64,000 bases of DNA from Zoogloeaceae bacterium (GCA_024235675.1 JACKLZ010000002.1:301001-365000), one strand, 5' to 3'; positions 1-10,388 are shown, counted from the stretch's first letter. Numbers and translations are program-made. Notes: generated by a model from the letters alone, not told the origin.

Positions 1-177
1 AGCTACAAAAACCTGAGCCGCTGGGCCAAGGAGATCGTCGAGCGCCCCGCCGTTCGGCGCGGACGCAAAGTGAATCGCACCTGGGGCGAGCCTTCAGAGC
101 AGCTACACGAGCGCCACGATGCGTCGGACTTCGCGTTGAGAACGCAGGACAAGCTGGAGACGAATGACGCGGGTTGA
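1..177 (+). CDS. yghU: YghU-like glutathione S-transferase, C-terminal part
   Basis: The window opens inside this gene; 58 C-terminal residues remain in frame 1, ending at TGA 175-177. The stretch LSRWAKEIVERPAVRRGR followed by VNRTWG and EQLHERHDASDF matches my memory of the end of E. coli YghU, a disulfide-bond reductase of the Nu-class glutathione transferases that binds two glutathiones in the cytoplasm. The active-site N-terminal domain lies outside the window. Family assignment is confident; the exact substrate is unknown. Confidence 0.85.
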   Translation, partial: SYKNLSRWAKEIVERPAVRRGRKVNRTWGEPSEQLHERHDASDFALRTQDKLETNDAG

Positions 178-356
178 GGCAAGCGCCTACGCTATAGAAA
201 CGCGTCGCCCGGATGCCGCGAAGTGGAATCCGGGCACAGTCCATGCAGCCCGGGTTGAGCCCAGCGTCGGCGGTGCAGGCGTGAGGAGATTGTGGATACG
301 TTCATCTGCACTGCGGCAGGTAGAATTAGCAATCTACCAATTGTTTGGGCATCGCC

Positions 357-743
357 ATGAACACTGAAGCAAATTACACGAACAACCCGCTGCACGGCGT
401 TGGCTTAAAACAGTTGCTCACCGAAATCGTCGACCACTACGGTTTTGAAATGCTATTTGCCTATTTGAATATCAATTGCTTCAACAAAAACCCTGGCATC
501 GATTCCAGCGTGAAATTTCTCAAGAAAACAGACTGGGCGCGCGAGAAGGTCGAAGCGTTTTATCTCTATCAATTCAAGAGCCTGCCGCGAGCATCCGACG
601 AGCAATTTGAATTGCCGCCCAGAGAACGCATCATTCCCCTGGACCAGACACCGGGCGAACCCGCTGAGTTGAGCTTTGAAGACGCCGAGAGGCTGGCCGA
701 AAAGCGCGCCCGGAAAGCCGCTTTGCGAGGCGCTGGCTTCTGA
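357..743 (+). CDS. VF530 family DNA-binding protein
   Basis: A 128-residue protein. The first 75 residues match the VF530 (DUF2132) family: an NNPLHGVGL start, then a conserved block on both sides of INCFNKNPGIDSSVKFL and a TDWAREKVE-like helix. VF530 of Vibrio fischeri is a small double-stranded-DNA binder by structure; the cellular role is unknown. The C-terminal 50 residues are charged and look like a lysine/arginine/glutamate-rich tail beyond the core. I chose ATG 357 over the in-frame TTG 345 because family members begin close to the NNPLHG motif. It is monocistronic, with an unremarkable gap to the convergent esterase. Confidence 0.75.
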   Translation: MNTEANYTNNPLHGVGLKQLLTEIVDHYGFEMLFAYLNINCFNKNPGIDSSVKFLKKTDWAREKVEAFYLYQFKSLPRASDEQFELPPRERIIPLDQTPGEPAELSFEDAERLAEKRARKAALRGAGF

Positions 744-821
744 TTCAAACCGGATGGACGCGCACAGCGAGCGTAAAGCGTCGCCTGGGCTGACGAAGGC
801 AGCCCAGCACTCAGCCGGCGC

Positions 822-1499
822 TTACCGAACCAGCACACCCACCAGCCACTGTTCAACATCACGAATCTCTTCCATCACGATGCCGTGTTCGACGAAATAG
901 GTCTGCCAGGTAATCGGGTAGCCGGCGGCTTTGAGTTGGGTGAAGGATTGCTGGGCGAAGTCGTGGGGGATGACGCCGTCGTCGCGGCCGTGAGCCATGA
1001 AGATGGGTACGTCGCGGTTGGCCTCGCTGGCTTCGGCCGCCAAGGTGTCGGCCAGCGGCAGATAGGTGGAGAGCGCGAGCACGCCGGCGAGGCGCGCGGG
1101 GTGGCGCAGCGCGGTGTGCAGGGCGATGGCGCCGCCTTGCGAGAAGCCGGCCAGCACGATGCGCTCGTCGGGAATGCCGCGGGCGTTTTCGCGCGCGATG
1201 AGCGCTTCGATCTGCGCGGCGGATTCGTGCACGCCGGCGGGGTCTTCGCGGCGCTTGGCGAATTCCTGCGAGACGATGTCGTACCAGGCGCGCATCACGT
1301 AGCCACCGTTGATGGTCACCGGCCGCATGGGCGCATGCGGGAAGACGAATCGGGTGGGCGGCAGCGCGGCTTCGTCGAAGGCGTCGACCACCGGCTCGAA
1401 GTCGTGCCCGTCGGCGCCCAGGCCGTGCAGCCAGATCACCGCATGGGTGGGTTGCGGGCCGGTTTCGATTTCAACGCAGGGCAGCAGTTCGGCAGACAT
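822..1499 (-). CDS. Alpha/beta hydrolase, carboxylesterase / acyl-protein thioesterase family
   Basis: A 225-residue cytosolic esterase of the phospholipase/carboxylesterase (Abhydrolase_2) family, usual length about 220. The oxyanion-hole motif WLHGLGADGHDF is near residues 23-34, the nucleophile elbow GFSQGG puts the catalytic serine near residue 120, the acid is likely in GRDDGVIP near 174, and the histidine in VEHGIVMEEI near 206. It hydrolyses short-chain esters or thioesters in characterised relatives; the natural substrate is not known. ATG 1499 is preferred to GTG 1505 because a GGAG sits 5 bases before it. Confidence 0.85.
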   Translation of the reverse strand: MSAELLPCVEIETGPQPTHAVIWLHGLGADGHDFEPVVDAFDEAALPPTRFVFPHAPMRPVTINGGYVMRAWYDIVSQEFAKRREDPAGVHESAAQIEALIARENARGIPDERIVLAGFSQGGAIALHTALRHPARLAGVLALSTYLPLADTLAAEASEANRDVPIFMAHGRDDGVIPHDFAQQSFTQLKAAGYPITWQTYFVEHGIVMEEIRDVEQWLVGVLVR

Positions 1500-1586
1500 C
1501 GGCACTCCAGAATCAGATCAAAATGAACAGGCGTGTCACATTACACGAGGCGGGCATGTCATGCCGGCGACGCAGGCAGACCCAAC

Positions 1587-1614
1587 GAAAAACGCCCGGC
1601 ACTGGCCGGGCGTT
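1587..1614 (-). terminator. Rho-independent terminator after the NSS transporter gene
   Basis: A 10-bp perfect stem (AACGCCCGGC with GCCGGGCGTT) and a 4-base loop, followed on the minus strand by five T residues. It lies about 20 bases beyond the stop of the transporter gene and would end the minus-strand transcript. Confidence 0.8.
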
Positions 1615-1634
1615 CTCGGTACATCGGTTGCGAC

Positions 1635-2981
1635 TCAGAGGCTGGAGACAAACACCACCAGCACACCGATCGGCGCGACGAAGCGGACGATCAGGTTCCA
1701 CAGGGCGAAGCCACCGCTGCCGAGGTTCAACTCCTCGCGCACGCTGTCGCGGTCGAGGCACCAGCCGACGAACAGCACCGCACCGAGCGCGGTCAGCGGC
1801 AGCAGGAATTTGCTGGTCAGCTTGTCGAGCAGATCGAAGATGTTGTTGCCGAAGATCAGCACATCGCTCCACACGTTGAAGGACAGCAGCGCGGCAATAC
1901 CCAGTGCCCAGATGACGGCACTGGCGAGCAGCGTGGCGCCCACCCGGCCCAGGCGTGTGCGCTCTTGCAGCAGCTCAACCGAGGGCTCGAGCAGCGAGAT
2001 GGCCGAGGTGAGTGCGGCAAAGGTCAGCAGCAGGAAGAACATCGTGCCGAGAATGCCGCCGCCGGTGATCTCGCCGAACACCAGCGGCAGGGTGACGAAG
2101 ATCAGGCCCGGGCCGGCGGCCGGATCGAGGCCGTTGGCGAACACGATGGGGAAGATCGCCAGACCGGCGCCGAGGGCGATCACGGTGTCCATGATGGCCA
2201 CGGTGCGCGCCGCGCGCAGCAGGTCGACTTTCTGGCCCAGGTAGGAGCCGTAGGCGATCATCACGCCCATGCCCAGCGACAGGGTGAAGAAGGCGTGACC
2301 GAGGGCGGCCAGCACGACTTCGCCGGTGAGCTTGGAGAAGTCCGGGGCGAACAGGTACTCAAGCGCACGCGCAAAACCGTCGGATGCGGCACCGTATCCG
2401 ACCATCAGCGCCAGCAACACGCCGAGGGCCGGCATCAGGATCTTGGAGGCGCGCTCCAGACCCCCTGCCACACCCATCGCCACCACACCCGCGGTCAGCG
2501 CCATGAAGGCGGTGTGCCAGATGGTGAGCGAACCGGGGTTGGCGAGCATGCCGGAGAAGGCTGCACCGGCGGTGTCTTTGTCCATGCCGCTGAAACCGCC
2601 GCTGACGGCGTCGAGCAGGTAGGACAGCGCCCAGCCACCAATCACGCTATAGAAAGACAGAATCAGGAAGCCCGCCAGCGTACCGCTGACACCCACCATC
2701 ACCCAGCCCTTGCTGCGGCCATTGGCCTCGGCCAGATCGGACATGGTGTTGATGGGGTTCTTCTGACCACGACGGCCGATCATCCACTCGGCGACGATGA
2801 TCGGCAGACCGATCATGGCGATGCAGACCAGGTAGACCGCCACAAAGGCGGCACCGCCGCTCTGGCCGACCATGTAGGGGAATTTCCAGATATTGCCCAG
2901 ACCGACCGCCGAACCGACCGCGGCGAGCATGAATCCCATGCGCGACGACCACTGATCGTGGCCTTGTTTGAGTGCTGACAT
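1635..2981 (-). CDS. Sodium-dependent transporter, NSS (SNF) family
   Basis: A 448-residue inner-membrane protein with about 11-12 hydrophobic segments. The N-terminal signature AAVGSAVGLGNIWKFPY is the hallmark of TM1 in bacterial neurotransmitter:sodium symporters such as LeuT, where it binds sodium and the amino-acid substrate. Start ATG 2981 is preceded by AGGAGA; the frame is open further upstream but that part does not look like protein. It lies downstream of a Leu/Phe-type dehydrogenase and an indolepyruvate oxidoreductase on the same strand, which suggests uptake of branched-chain or aromatic amino acids that those enzymes degrade. The substrate is inferred from neighbours only. Confidence 0.88.
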   Translation of the reverse strand: MSALKQGHDQWSSRMGFMLAAVGSAVGLGNIWKFPYMVGQSGGAAFVAVYLVCIAMIGLPIIVAEWMIGRRGQKNPINTMSDLAEANGRSKGWVMVGVSGTLAGFLILSFYSVIGGWALSYLLDAVSGGFSGMDKDTAGAAFSGMLANPGSLTIWHTAFMALTAGVVAMGVAGGLERASKILMPALGVLLALMVGYGAASDGFARALEYLFAPDFSKLTGEVVLAALGHAFFTLSLGMGVMIAYGSYLGQKVDLLRAARTVAIMDTVIALGAGLAIFPIVFANGLDPAAGPGLIFVTLPLVFGEITGGGILGTMFFLLLTFAALTSAISLLEPSVELLQERTRLGRVGATLLASAVIWALGIAALLSFNVWSDVLIFGNNIFDLLDKLTSKFLLPLTALGAVLFVGWCLDRDSVREELNLGSGGFALWNLIVRFVAPIGVLVVFVSSL

Positions 2982-3103
2982 GTGTTGCTGTCTCCTTCCT
3001 TGATTGTCATGACAGTTCCCCGCACACGCGCAGCTCAGCGCGGGGAGATTCGGCCGGATCACGCTTCTTTGTGTGGTGTCGTGTTCCGGCCGGCTTCAGA
3101 TGC

Positions 3104-4156
<1,053 letters not shown>

Positions 4157-4210
4157 GGTGTGTCTCCTTCCTTCTTGGTATGGGCACCCGTCACGGATAC
4201 CCGAATGGAT

Positions 4211-4259
4211 GCAGCACGCCCGCCGCCATCTCTTGTGGCGACTTGGGCGGGCGTGCTGC
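4211..4259. other. Long intergenic hairpin between iorAB-type gene and amino-acid dehydrogenase gene
   Basis: A 14-bp perfect stem, GCAGCACGCCCGCC pairing with GGCGGGCGTGCTGC, with a 21-base loop. On the minus strand no T-run follows, so it is not a classical terminator; it could protect mRNA ends, attenuate readthrough into the dehydrogenase gene, or be a repeat relic. On the plus strand it is followed by GGGGTTTT. Confidence 0.5.
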
Positions 4260-4274
4260 GGGGTTTTAAACGAC

Positions 4275-7200
4275 CTAGGTAGTGGCCTTCGGCGTGTGGC
4301 GCAGCACCTGAGCAGCGCCCAACGTGCTCTTGCCTTCGAAGCGCGCCATCAGCGTTTTCTGCTGAATGCGGGCGTGCTCGACGTAGCGCTCACGCACATG
4401 GCCGAAGCCACGCATCTGATCGGGCAGGTTGGCCAGTTCGACCGCCACTTCGTGGTTGCCCGGCTTGAGGCCGGCCAGCACGGCGTCGATCAACGCCTCG
4501 TACTCGGTAATCAGCGCACGATCGAGCTTGCGGTCGGCGCTGCGGGCAAACGGGTCGAGTGCACCACCGCGCAGATGCTTGAAACGGGCCATCAGACGCA
4601 TGGCCTTGAGCATCCACGGGCCATAGGCACGCTTCTTCAGATGACCGGTGGTGGCGTCCTTGTCGGCCAGGAGCGGCGGCGCCAGATGGAAGACCAGCTT
4701 GTAGTCGCCTTCGAACTGATCCTCGACGCGCTGCAGGAAGTCACTATCGGTGTACAGACGCGCCACTTCGTACTCGTCTTTGTAAGCCAGCAGCTTGTAG
4801 TAGCCACGCGCCACGGCTTCGGTCAGCAGGGTGATGCCCGGCGAGACAGCCTCTTCGGCCTTGCGCACGGTGTTCACCAGCGCCAGATAACGATCAGCGT
4901 AGGCCGCGTCCTGATAGGCGGTGAGCTGCTCTTTACGACGAGCAATCACTTGATCGACCGTGGTCGACAACTGGTGATGCGCCGGCACCTGCGCCGGCTG
5001 GGCAGCCTTGGCCACCACAGCCATATCGACGGCAGCCGCACGGCCCCACTGGAAAGCGGCGATGTTGGCTTTGACCGCCGCACCGTTGATCTCGATGGCG
5101 CGGATGATGGCGTCACGGCTCAGCGGCACCAGGCCTTTTTGCCAGGCGTAGCCGAGCATGAACAGGTTGGTGGCAATCGCGTCACCCATGATCGCCGTGG
5201 CCAGGCGCGAGGCATCCAGGAAGTCTACCTTGTCCGCGCCGACGGCCTCGGCGATGCGCGCTTCCATCCCGTCCTGCGGGAACTGCGGGTCCGGATATTT
5301 CTGTACATCACCACTGCGAGCCTGAGCGGCAAAGCCACGCACGAAGTCACTGGTATTGCTCTTGTCGCTGTTGATGACCACGCGGGTGTGCTCGTTGCGC
5401 ATCTTGGCAATGGCGTCGTCAGAGGCGGCTACCACCAGATCGCAACCGATCACGGCATTGGCTTCACCCGCGGCAACACGGGCCGCATAGAGCGACTCGG
5501 GCTTGTCGGCGATGCGAACATGCGAGAACACCGCGCCGCCCTTCTGGGCCAGACCGGCCATGTCGAGTACCGACACGCCCTTGCCTTCGAGGTGAGCGGC
5601 CATCCCGAGCAGCGCACCGATGGTCACCACGCCGGTACCACCGACGCCGGTGATCAGCATGCTCCACGGCGCGGCCGTACCCGGCAGGGTCGGCTCGGGC
5701 AGATTGGCGAACATGGTCTCGGTCGGCGTCGCGGCCTTGCCTTTTCTGAGGGCGCCGCCTTCGATGGTGACAAAGCTCGGGCAGAAGCCCTTGATGCAGG
5801 AGAAGTCCTTGTTGCAGGCGGACTGGTCGATGGTGCGCTTGCGACCAAACTCGGTCTCGACCGGCATCACCGACATGCAGTTGGATTTCTCCGAGCAGTC
5901 GCCACAGCCTTCGCAGACCAGGTCGTTGATGACCACACGCTTGGCGGGGTCCGGGAAGGTGCCACGCTTGCGACGGCGACGCTTTTCAGCCGCACAGGTC
6001 TGGTCGTAAATGATCGCGCTGGTGCCGGCAACTTCGCGCAGCTCACGCTGGACGGCGTCGAGCTCGTCGCGATGGCGGATCGGGGTGTGGGCCGGCAGGC
6101 CAACGTCACCGGCGTACTTCTCAGGCTCGTCGGTCACCACCACCATGTTGTGGATGCCTTCGGCAGCGATCTGGCGGGCGATGATCGGCACGCTCAGCTG
6201 GCCGTCATGCGGCTGGCCACCGGTCATGGCGACGGCGTCGTTGTACAGAATCTTGTAGGTGATGTTCACGCCCGCAGCGATCGACTGACGAATCGCCAGC
6301 AGGCCGGAGTGCATATAGGTGCCGTCACCCAGGTTGGCAAACACGTGCGGGGTATCGGTAAACGGTGCCTGACCGACCCAGGGCACACCCTCGCCGCCCA
6401 TCTGGCAGAAGGTCTGCGTCGATTCGGGCGACAGCCAGGTGGCCATGTAGTGGCAACCAATACCGGCCAGCGCCTTGGAGCCTTCGGGCACCTTGGTGGA
6501 CGAGTTGTGCGGGCAGCCCGAGCAATAGTGCGGAATGCGGGCGATGGCACGGTTCGGCTTGGCCAGCGCGGCCTCCTTGGCTTCGAGGAAAGCCAGACGC
6601 GCAGCGATGCGATCCGAGGTGTAGTAACGGGCGATACGCGCGGCGATGACGCGGGCGATCATCGCCGGGGTCAGCTCACCGGCGGCCGGCAGCAGCCAGT
6701 CGCTGTGCGGCAGCGACCATTCACCTTTCTCGTCGAACTTGCCGATCACGCGCGGGCGGGCCGACTCGCTCCAGTTGTACAGGCCCTCTTTGAGTTGGTA
6801 CTCGAGGAACTGACGCTTCTCCTCAATGACCAGCACTTCTTCGAGCCCCTCGGCGAACTCGCGCACGCCTTCGGCTTCGAGCGGCCAGACCATGCCGACC
6901 TTGTACACACGCAGGCCGATCTTGGCGGCCACGGCCTCGTCGATGCCCAGGTCTTCGAGCGCCTGACGCACGTCGAGGTAGCTCTTGCCGCTGGTCATGA
7001 TGCCCAGACGCGCGTTCGGGCTGTCCATCACGACTTTGTTCAGCTTGTTGGCGCGGCAATAGGCCAGCGCGGCGTACAGCTTGTGATGCAGCAGACGCTT
7101 TTCCTGCACCAGCGGGGGATCGGGCCAGCGAATGTTCAGGCCGTCGGCCGGAATCGGGAAGTCGGTCGGGATGATGGTTTCGACCGCGAAGGGGTCGACG

Positions 7201-7868
7201 TTCACCGAGGCGGAGGTCTCAACGGTATCTGCCAGGGCCTTGAAGGCCACCCAACAGCCGGAGTAACGCGACATGGCAAAACCATGAATACCCATGTCCA
7301 GGTATTCCTGGATATCGGCCGGGGCCAGCACCGGCATCATCAGCGCCTTGAACACATGCTCGGTCTGGTGCGGCAGGGTCGAAGACTTGGCCGCGTGGTC
7401 GTCGCCGGCAATCGCCAGCACACCACCGAACCTGGACGTACCCGCTGCGTTGGCATGGCGGAACACGTCACCCGTGCGGTCCACGCCCGGGCCCTTGCCG
7501 TACCACATGGCAAACACGCCATCGTACTTGGCGCTGGGGTCGAGGTTGACCTGCTGGGTGCCCCACACTGCGGTGGCGGCGAGGTCTTCGTTGATACCGG
7601 CCTGGAACTTGATGTGGTTCGGTTCGAGGAATTTCTTCGCCCGCCAGAACTCATGGTCCACGTTACCCAGCGGCGATCCGCGATAGCCACTGACGAAACC
7701 GGCGGTGTTCAGCCCGTCGCGCTCATCGCGTGCACGTTGCAACATCGGCAGGCGAACCAGCGCCTGGGTGCCGTTCAAATAGACGCGCCCGCTGGGCAGC
7801 GTATATTTGTCGTTCAGGGTTACTGCGCGCAGTGCGCTCGCTTCTGCATCCTTGTGGGGTGCGTTCAT
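4275..7868 (-). CDS. Indolepyruvate ferredoxin oxidoreductase, fused alpha-beta form
   Basis: A 1197-residue cytosolic enzyme that oxidatively decarboxylates aryl-pyruvates to aryl-acetyl-CoA with reduction of ferredoxin, a step in aromatic amino-acid catabolism. It carries the thiamine-diphosphate domains in the first ~600 residues (pyrimidine-binding core, then C-terminal TPP-binding block with GCPHNSST and NLGDGTYMHSG), a small cysteine-rich segment VCEGCGDCSEKSNC near residues 643-656 with further cysteines to CIKGFCPSF for [4Fe-4S] binding, then the gamma-type domain starting at ITGVGGTGVVTIG near 735. The length is typical for fused proteobacterial enzymes of about 1150-1200 residues. 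Start ATG 7868 has an upstream GGAGGAGACGG stretch. The divergent LysR gene is its probable regulator. Confidence 0.9.
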   Translation of the reverse strand: MNAPHKDAEASALRAVTLNDKYTLPSGRVYLNGTQALVRLPMLQRARDERDGLNTAGFVSGYRGSPLGNVDHEFWRAKKFLEPNHIKFQAGINEDLAATAVWGTQQVNLDPSAKYDGVFAMWYGKGPGVDRTGDVFRHANAAGTSRFGGVLAIAGDDHAAKSSTLPHQTEHVFKALMMPVLAPADIQEYLDMGIHGFAMSRYSGCWVAFKALADTVETSASVNVDPFAVETIIPTDFPIPADGLNIRWPDPPLVQEKRLLHHKLYAALAYCRANKLNKVVMDSPNARLGIMTSGKSYLDVRQALEDLGIDEAVAAKIGLRVYKVGMVWPLEAEGVREFAEGLEEVLVIEEKRQFLEYQLKEGLYNWSESARPRVIGKFDEKGEWSLPHSDWLLPAAGELTPAMIARVIAARIARYYTSDRIAARLAFLEAKEAALAKPNRAIARIPHYCSGCPHNSSTKVPEGSKALAGIGCHYMATWLSPESTQTFCQMGGEGVPWVGQAPFTDTPHVFANLGDGTYMHSGLLAIRQSIAAGVNITYKILYNDAVAMTGGQPHDGQLSVPIIARQIAAEGIHNMVVVTDEPEKYAGDVGLPAHTPIRHRDELDAVQRELREVAGTSAIIYDQTCAAEKRRRRKRGTFPDPAKRVVINDLVCEGCGDCSEKSNCMSVMPVETEFGRKRTIDQSACNKDFSCIKGFCPSFVTIEGGALRKGKAATPTETMFANLPEPTLPGTAAPWSMLITGVGGTGVVTIGALLGMAAHLEGKGVSVLDMAGLAQKGGAVFSHVRIADKPESLYAARVAAGEANAVIGCDLVVAASDDAIAKMRNEHTRVVINSDKSNTSDFVRGFAAQARSGDVQKYPDPQFPQDGMEARIAEAVGADKVDFLDASRLATAIMGDAIATNLFMLGYAWQKGLVPLSRDAIIRAIEINGAAVKANIAAFQWGRAAAVDMAVVAKAAQPAQVPAHHQLSTTVDQVIARRKEQLTAYQDAAYADRYLALVNTVRKAEEAVSPGITLLTEAVARGYYKLLAYKDEYEVARLYTDSDFLQRVEDQFEGDYKLVFHLAPPLLADKDATTGHLKKRAYGPWMLKAMRLMARFKHLRGGALDPFARSADRKLDRALITEYEALIDAVLAGLKPGNHEVAVELANLPDQMRGFGHVRERYVEHARIQQKTLMARFEGKSTLGAAQVLRHTPKATT

Positions 7869-7911
7869 GGACCGTCTCCTCCATTGTATGGGTTGGCCTT
7901 GTTTTACAGAT

Positions 7912-7933
7912 GATAGGAAAGGATTCCGTTATC
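7912..7933. promoter_or_regulatory. Candidate LysR-type operator between lysR gene and indolepyruvate oxidoreductase gene
   Basis: An imperfect inverted repeat, GATAGGAA followed by a short spacer and TTCCGTTATC, in the 105-bp divergent promoter region. LysR-type regulators usually bind dyads in such positions; assignment is by location and symmetry only. Confidence 0.35.
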
Positions 7934-7973
7934 GTAAAATCACAAGAATTCTATTTAGGTATCAATAAAAGTA

Positions 7974-8879
7974 ATGGCAAGTGAAATCACGCTCCGCCAG
8001 CTGCGCTACTTCACCGCCGCCGCCGAAACCGGGCAGTTCTCGATGGCGGCGGCAAAGATGTTTGTGTCGCAGTCGGCCATCACCAATGCCATCTTGCTGC
8101 TCGAAGAGCGTCTGGGTGTAAAGCTGTTTGATCGCCTGCCCCACGGCGTTGTCCTCACCGCCGAAGGCCACCGCTTTTATCAGCACGCGGGAAACATCCT
8201 CGACTCGGTGCGAGACGCCCTGCGCGAACCGCGTTTCTGCGCCGACAGCCTCAGCGGCAGCATCCGCATCGCCGCCACCTACACCGTGCTGGGCTACTTT
8301 CTGCCGCCCTTGTTTTCGCGCTTTCGCGCCACCTACCCGGAAGTGGACCTGGACCTGCACGACATGGGCAGGCTGGAAGTGGAAGCCGCCGTAGCGTCCG
8401 GCAAGCTGGAATTGGGCGTGGTCGTACTCTCAAACGTAGAGCACCCCGAGCGCTTCGGCCACCATGTATTGATGCGCTCACGCCGACAGCTGTGGGCCGC
8501 GGCCGGCCATCCGGTGTTGCAAACACCCTACCCCTCGCTGGCCGACATCGCCAGGCAGCCTTACATTTTGCTCACCGTCGACGGCGGCGAAGACGCCAAC
8601 CGCCGCTTCTGGATCAACAACGGCCTGGAGCCCCGCGTGGCCTTTCGCACCAGCGTGATGGAAGCCGTGCGCGGCATGGTGGCTCACGGCTTTGGCGTCA
8701 CCATCCTCAGCGACATGGTCTATCGCCCGTGGTCACTCGAAGGCAAAAAGATCGAAGCCCGGCCGATTCTCGATGCCGTGCCGCACATGGAAGTCGGCCT
8801 GATCTGGCCGAAAGACGCCAAGCTCTCAGAGCCGGCCGAGGCGCTGCGGCAGTTTCTGATTCAGGCCTGCGGCAGCTGA
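7974..8879 (+). CDS. LysR family transcriptional regulator
   Basis: A 301-residue regulator. The N-terminal winged helix begins at LRQLRYFTAAAETGQFS with the recognition helix around SQSAITNAILLLEERLG (residues 35-50), followed by a linker helix and a periplasmic-binding-protein-like effector domain from about residue 92. It is transcribed away from the indolepyruvate oxidoreductase gene with 105 bp between starts, the classical LysR arrangement, so it probably controls that catabolic operon in response to an aromatic or 2-oxo acid. The effector cannot be deduced. Confidence 0.9.
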   Translation: MASEITLRQLRYFTAAAETGQFSMAAAKMFVSQSAITNAILLLEERLGVKLFDRLPHGVVLTAEGHRFYQHAGNILDSVRDALREPRFCADSLSGSIRIAATYTVLGYFLPPLFSRFRATYPEVDLDLHDMGRLEVEAAVASGKLELGVVVLSNVEHPERFGHHVLMRSRRQLWAAAGHPVLQTPYPSLADIARQPYILLTVDGGEDANRRFWINNGLEPRVAFRTSVMEAVRGMVAHGFGVTILSDMVYRPWSLEGKKIEARPILDAVPHMEVGLIWPKDAKLSEPAEALRQFLIQACGS

Positions 8880-8913
8880 GTTCGGCGGCGGCGCCACTAT
8901 CGTTACCCCCGGC

Positions 8914-8992
8914 GTAGGGTGGTCAGCTTGTCTGCCCACCATTCACCGGTTGTTTGGGCTTCGCTGGTGGGCAGCAAAGCTGACCACCCTAC
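8914..8992. repeat. Long inverted repeat, REP-like
   Basis: Outer arms GTAGGGTGGTCAGC and GCTGACCACCCTAC (14 bp, perfect) enclose inner arms CTGCCCACC and GGTGGGCAG, giving one long interrupted hairpin after the lysR stop. It has no T-run. It resembles the GTAGGG-starting intergenic palindromes spread through many proteobacterial genomes. Confidence 0.65.
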
Positions 8993-9013
8993 GGCCCGGA
9001 GCCGGAGCGGGGC

Positions 9014-9061
9014 CGTAGGGCGGGTTTCAACCCGCCATGGCCGGCTGAAGCCGGCCCTACG
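9014..9061. repeat. Paired short palindromes, REP-like
   Basis: Two adjacent palindromes: one with arms GGCGGGTT/AACCCGCC and one with arms GGCCGGCT/AGCCGGCC; the whole is bounded by CGTAGGG and CCCTACG. The first 23 bases (9014-9036) recur exactly at 20815-20837, showing a dispersed repeat family. It fills the gap before the end of the ferric-reductase-like gene. Confidence 0.7.
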
Positions 9062-9092
9062 AAAGCACCGTCCTCAGGGCCGGCCGGGTGAC

Positions 9093-10388
9093 TCAACGCA
9101 TCTCGAAGGCTTCCTGATGAAAGCGCACCCGCCAACGACCGAGCCCCTCGCGCAGCGCCGCCCCGAAAGCTTTCGGGCCACAGAACCACACATCGGCCGC
9201 GCCGCTCACCTTCATGCGCTCGGCACTCAGCGGCGCCTCGCGATCGGTGCTGATAACGGTCAGACGCACCGCTGGCAGGTTCGCGCATAGCGCCGTCACA
9301 CGCGACACAAAGGGATCGGTGTCGCGGTTGTGCACGCAGTAATACAGATCGGCTGCGGCCGCCGTCTGCGGGGTGCCCTGCATACTCTCCAACCAGGCCA
9401 GAAACGGCGTCACCCCCACGCCTGCTGCCACCCAGATCTGGCGCGCGCCGGAACGGGCACGACGGTGGTCGAAACAGCCATACGGTCCCTCGACCGTCAC
9501 CGGCTGCCCTGCCTGCACACGGCGAGCCAGCGTCTCGGTGTAGTCGCCAAGCGCCTTGATCTCGAAGCGCAGCCGGCCATCGCCGGCGTCGGCGCTGGCA
9601 ATGGTGAAGGGGTGCGGCCCCTCGAAGCGATCGAAGTTGAGAAACACGAACTGCCCCGCCCGGTGCCCCGGCCAGTCACCAAGTTGGCAAACCACCTCGG
9701 TCACACCCGCCGCAGGCGTCGACACCGACTCGACCGTGCCCACATGACGCCGCCGCTCGCCGATGCGCCCAAGCAGCGACATCAGCGCGGCTACCGAACC
9801 CGCCGCCGCCATGACCGCCAGCATCCAGCCGACCGGCTGCGACCAGTAGGCCACCGGCGCCAGAAAGGCCGCGTGGATCACCAGCGCCAGATACAGCACC
9901 GGCATGGCCTTGTGCAGATAGCGCCACAGGTGGAAGGGAAAGCGCTTCCACAGTGTCAGCACCAGCATGGCGAGCAAGGCGTAGATCGCCCACTCGCCAA
10001 GTTCTTCCGCCATATCGCGCAGCGCCTCCAAGATTCCGTCACCGTGCTCCTTGGGCAGGCGCCCGGCCCGCCCCCACAGTGCCTTGATGACGTCGTCCGA
10101 CATCTCCACCAGCCAGTGCAGCGCGGCAAAGCTGATCGCAAGAATGCCCGCCCACTTGTGGGTGCGGTACATCTTGTCCAGCCCACCAAAGGCGCGCTCA
10201 AGCCAGGCCGGTCGGGTCGCCAGCACCATGATCAGAGACATCAAGGAGAAGGCCCAAAGACCGGTGAGGTACATCGCCTGATGGCGAAGCATCCACGGCA
10301 GGCTGCCGGCACCCTGGCCGGGCTCAGCACCGGCCAGCGCCCAGATCAGGGCGACGCCGGCGACATAGAGTGCGAGGAAGGTTTTCAT
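9093..10388 (-). CDS. Ferric-reductase-like transmembrane flavoprotein (ferredoxin reductase-type C-terminus)
   Basis: A 431-residue membrane protein. Six or so hydrophobic segments in the first 200 residues hold histidines suited to heme b (RHQAMY near 36, RTHKWAG near 83, LHWLVE near 96, LHKAMP near 152, IHAAF near 165). The C-terminal half is an FNR-like module: FAD-binding HPFTIASA near 258 and the NAD(P)-binding AAGVGVTPFL near 333. Such proteins pass electrons from NAD(P)H through FAD and heme across the membrane. The gene follows two periplasmic c-type cytochrome genes on the same strand, so these are likely redox partners. The physiological acceptor (iron, oxygen species or other) is unknown. 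Confidence 0.82.
   Translation of the reverse strand: MKTFLALYVAGVALIWALAGAEPGQGAGSLPWMLRHQAMYLTGLWAFSLMSLIMVLATRPAWLERAFGGLDKMYRTHKWAGILAISFAALHWLVEMSDDVIKALWGRAGRLPKEHGDGILEALRDMAEELGEWAIYALLAMLVLTLWKRFPFHLWRYLHKAMPVLYLALVIHAAFLAPVAYWSQPVGWMLAVMAAAGSVAALMSLLGRIGERRRHVGTVESVSTPAAGVTEVVCQLGDWPGHRAGQFVFLNFDRFEGPHPFTIASADAGDGRLRFEIKALGDYTETLARRVQAGQPVTVEGPYGCFDHRRARSGARQIWVAAGVGVTPFLAWLESMQGTPQTAAAADLYYCVHNRDTDPFVSRVTALCANLPAVRLTVISTDREAPLSAERMKVSGAADVWFCGPKAFGAALREGLGRWRVRFHQEAFEMR

Noticed and set aside
1533..2978. A 481-codon plus-strand frame opposite the NSS transporter
   Set aside because: Glu/Gln/Arg/His-rich shadow without domains; the minus strand encodes a clear transporter with the family signature.
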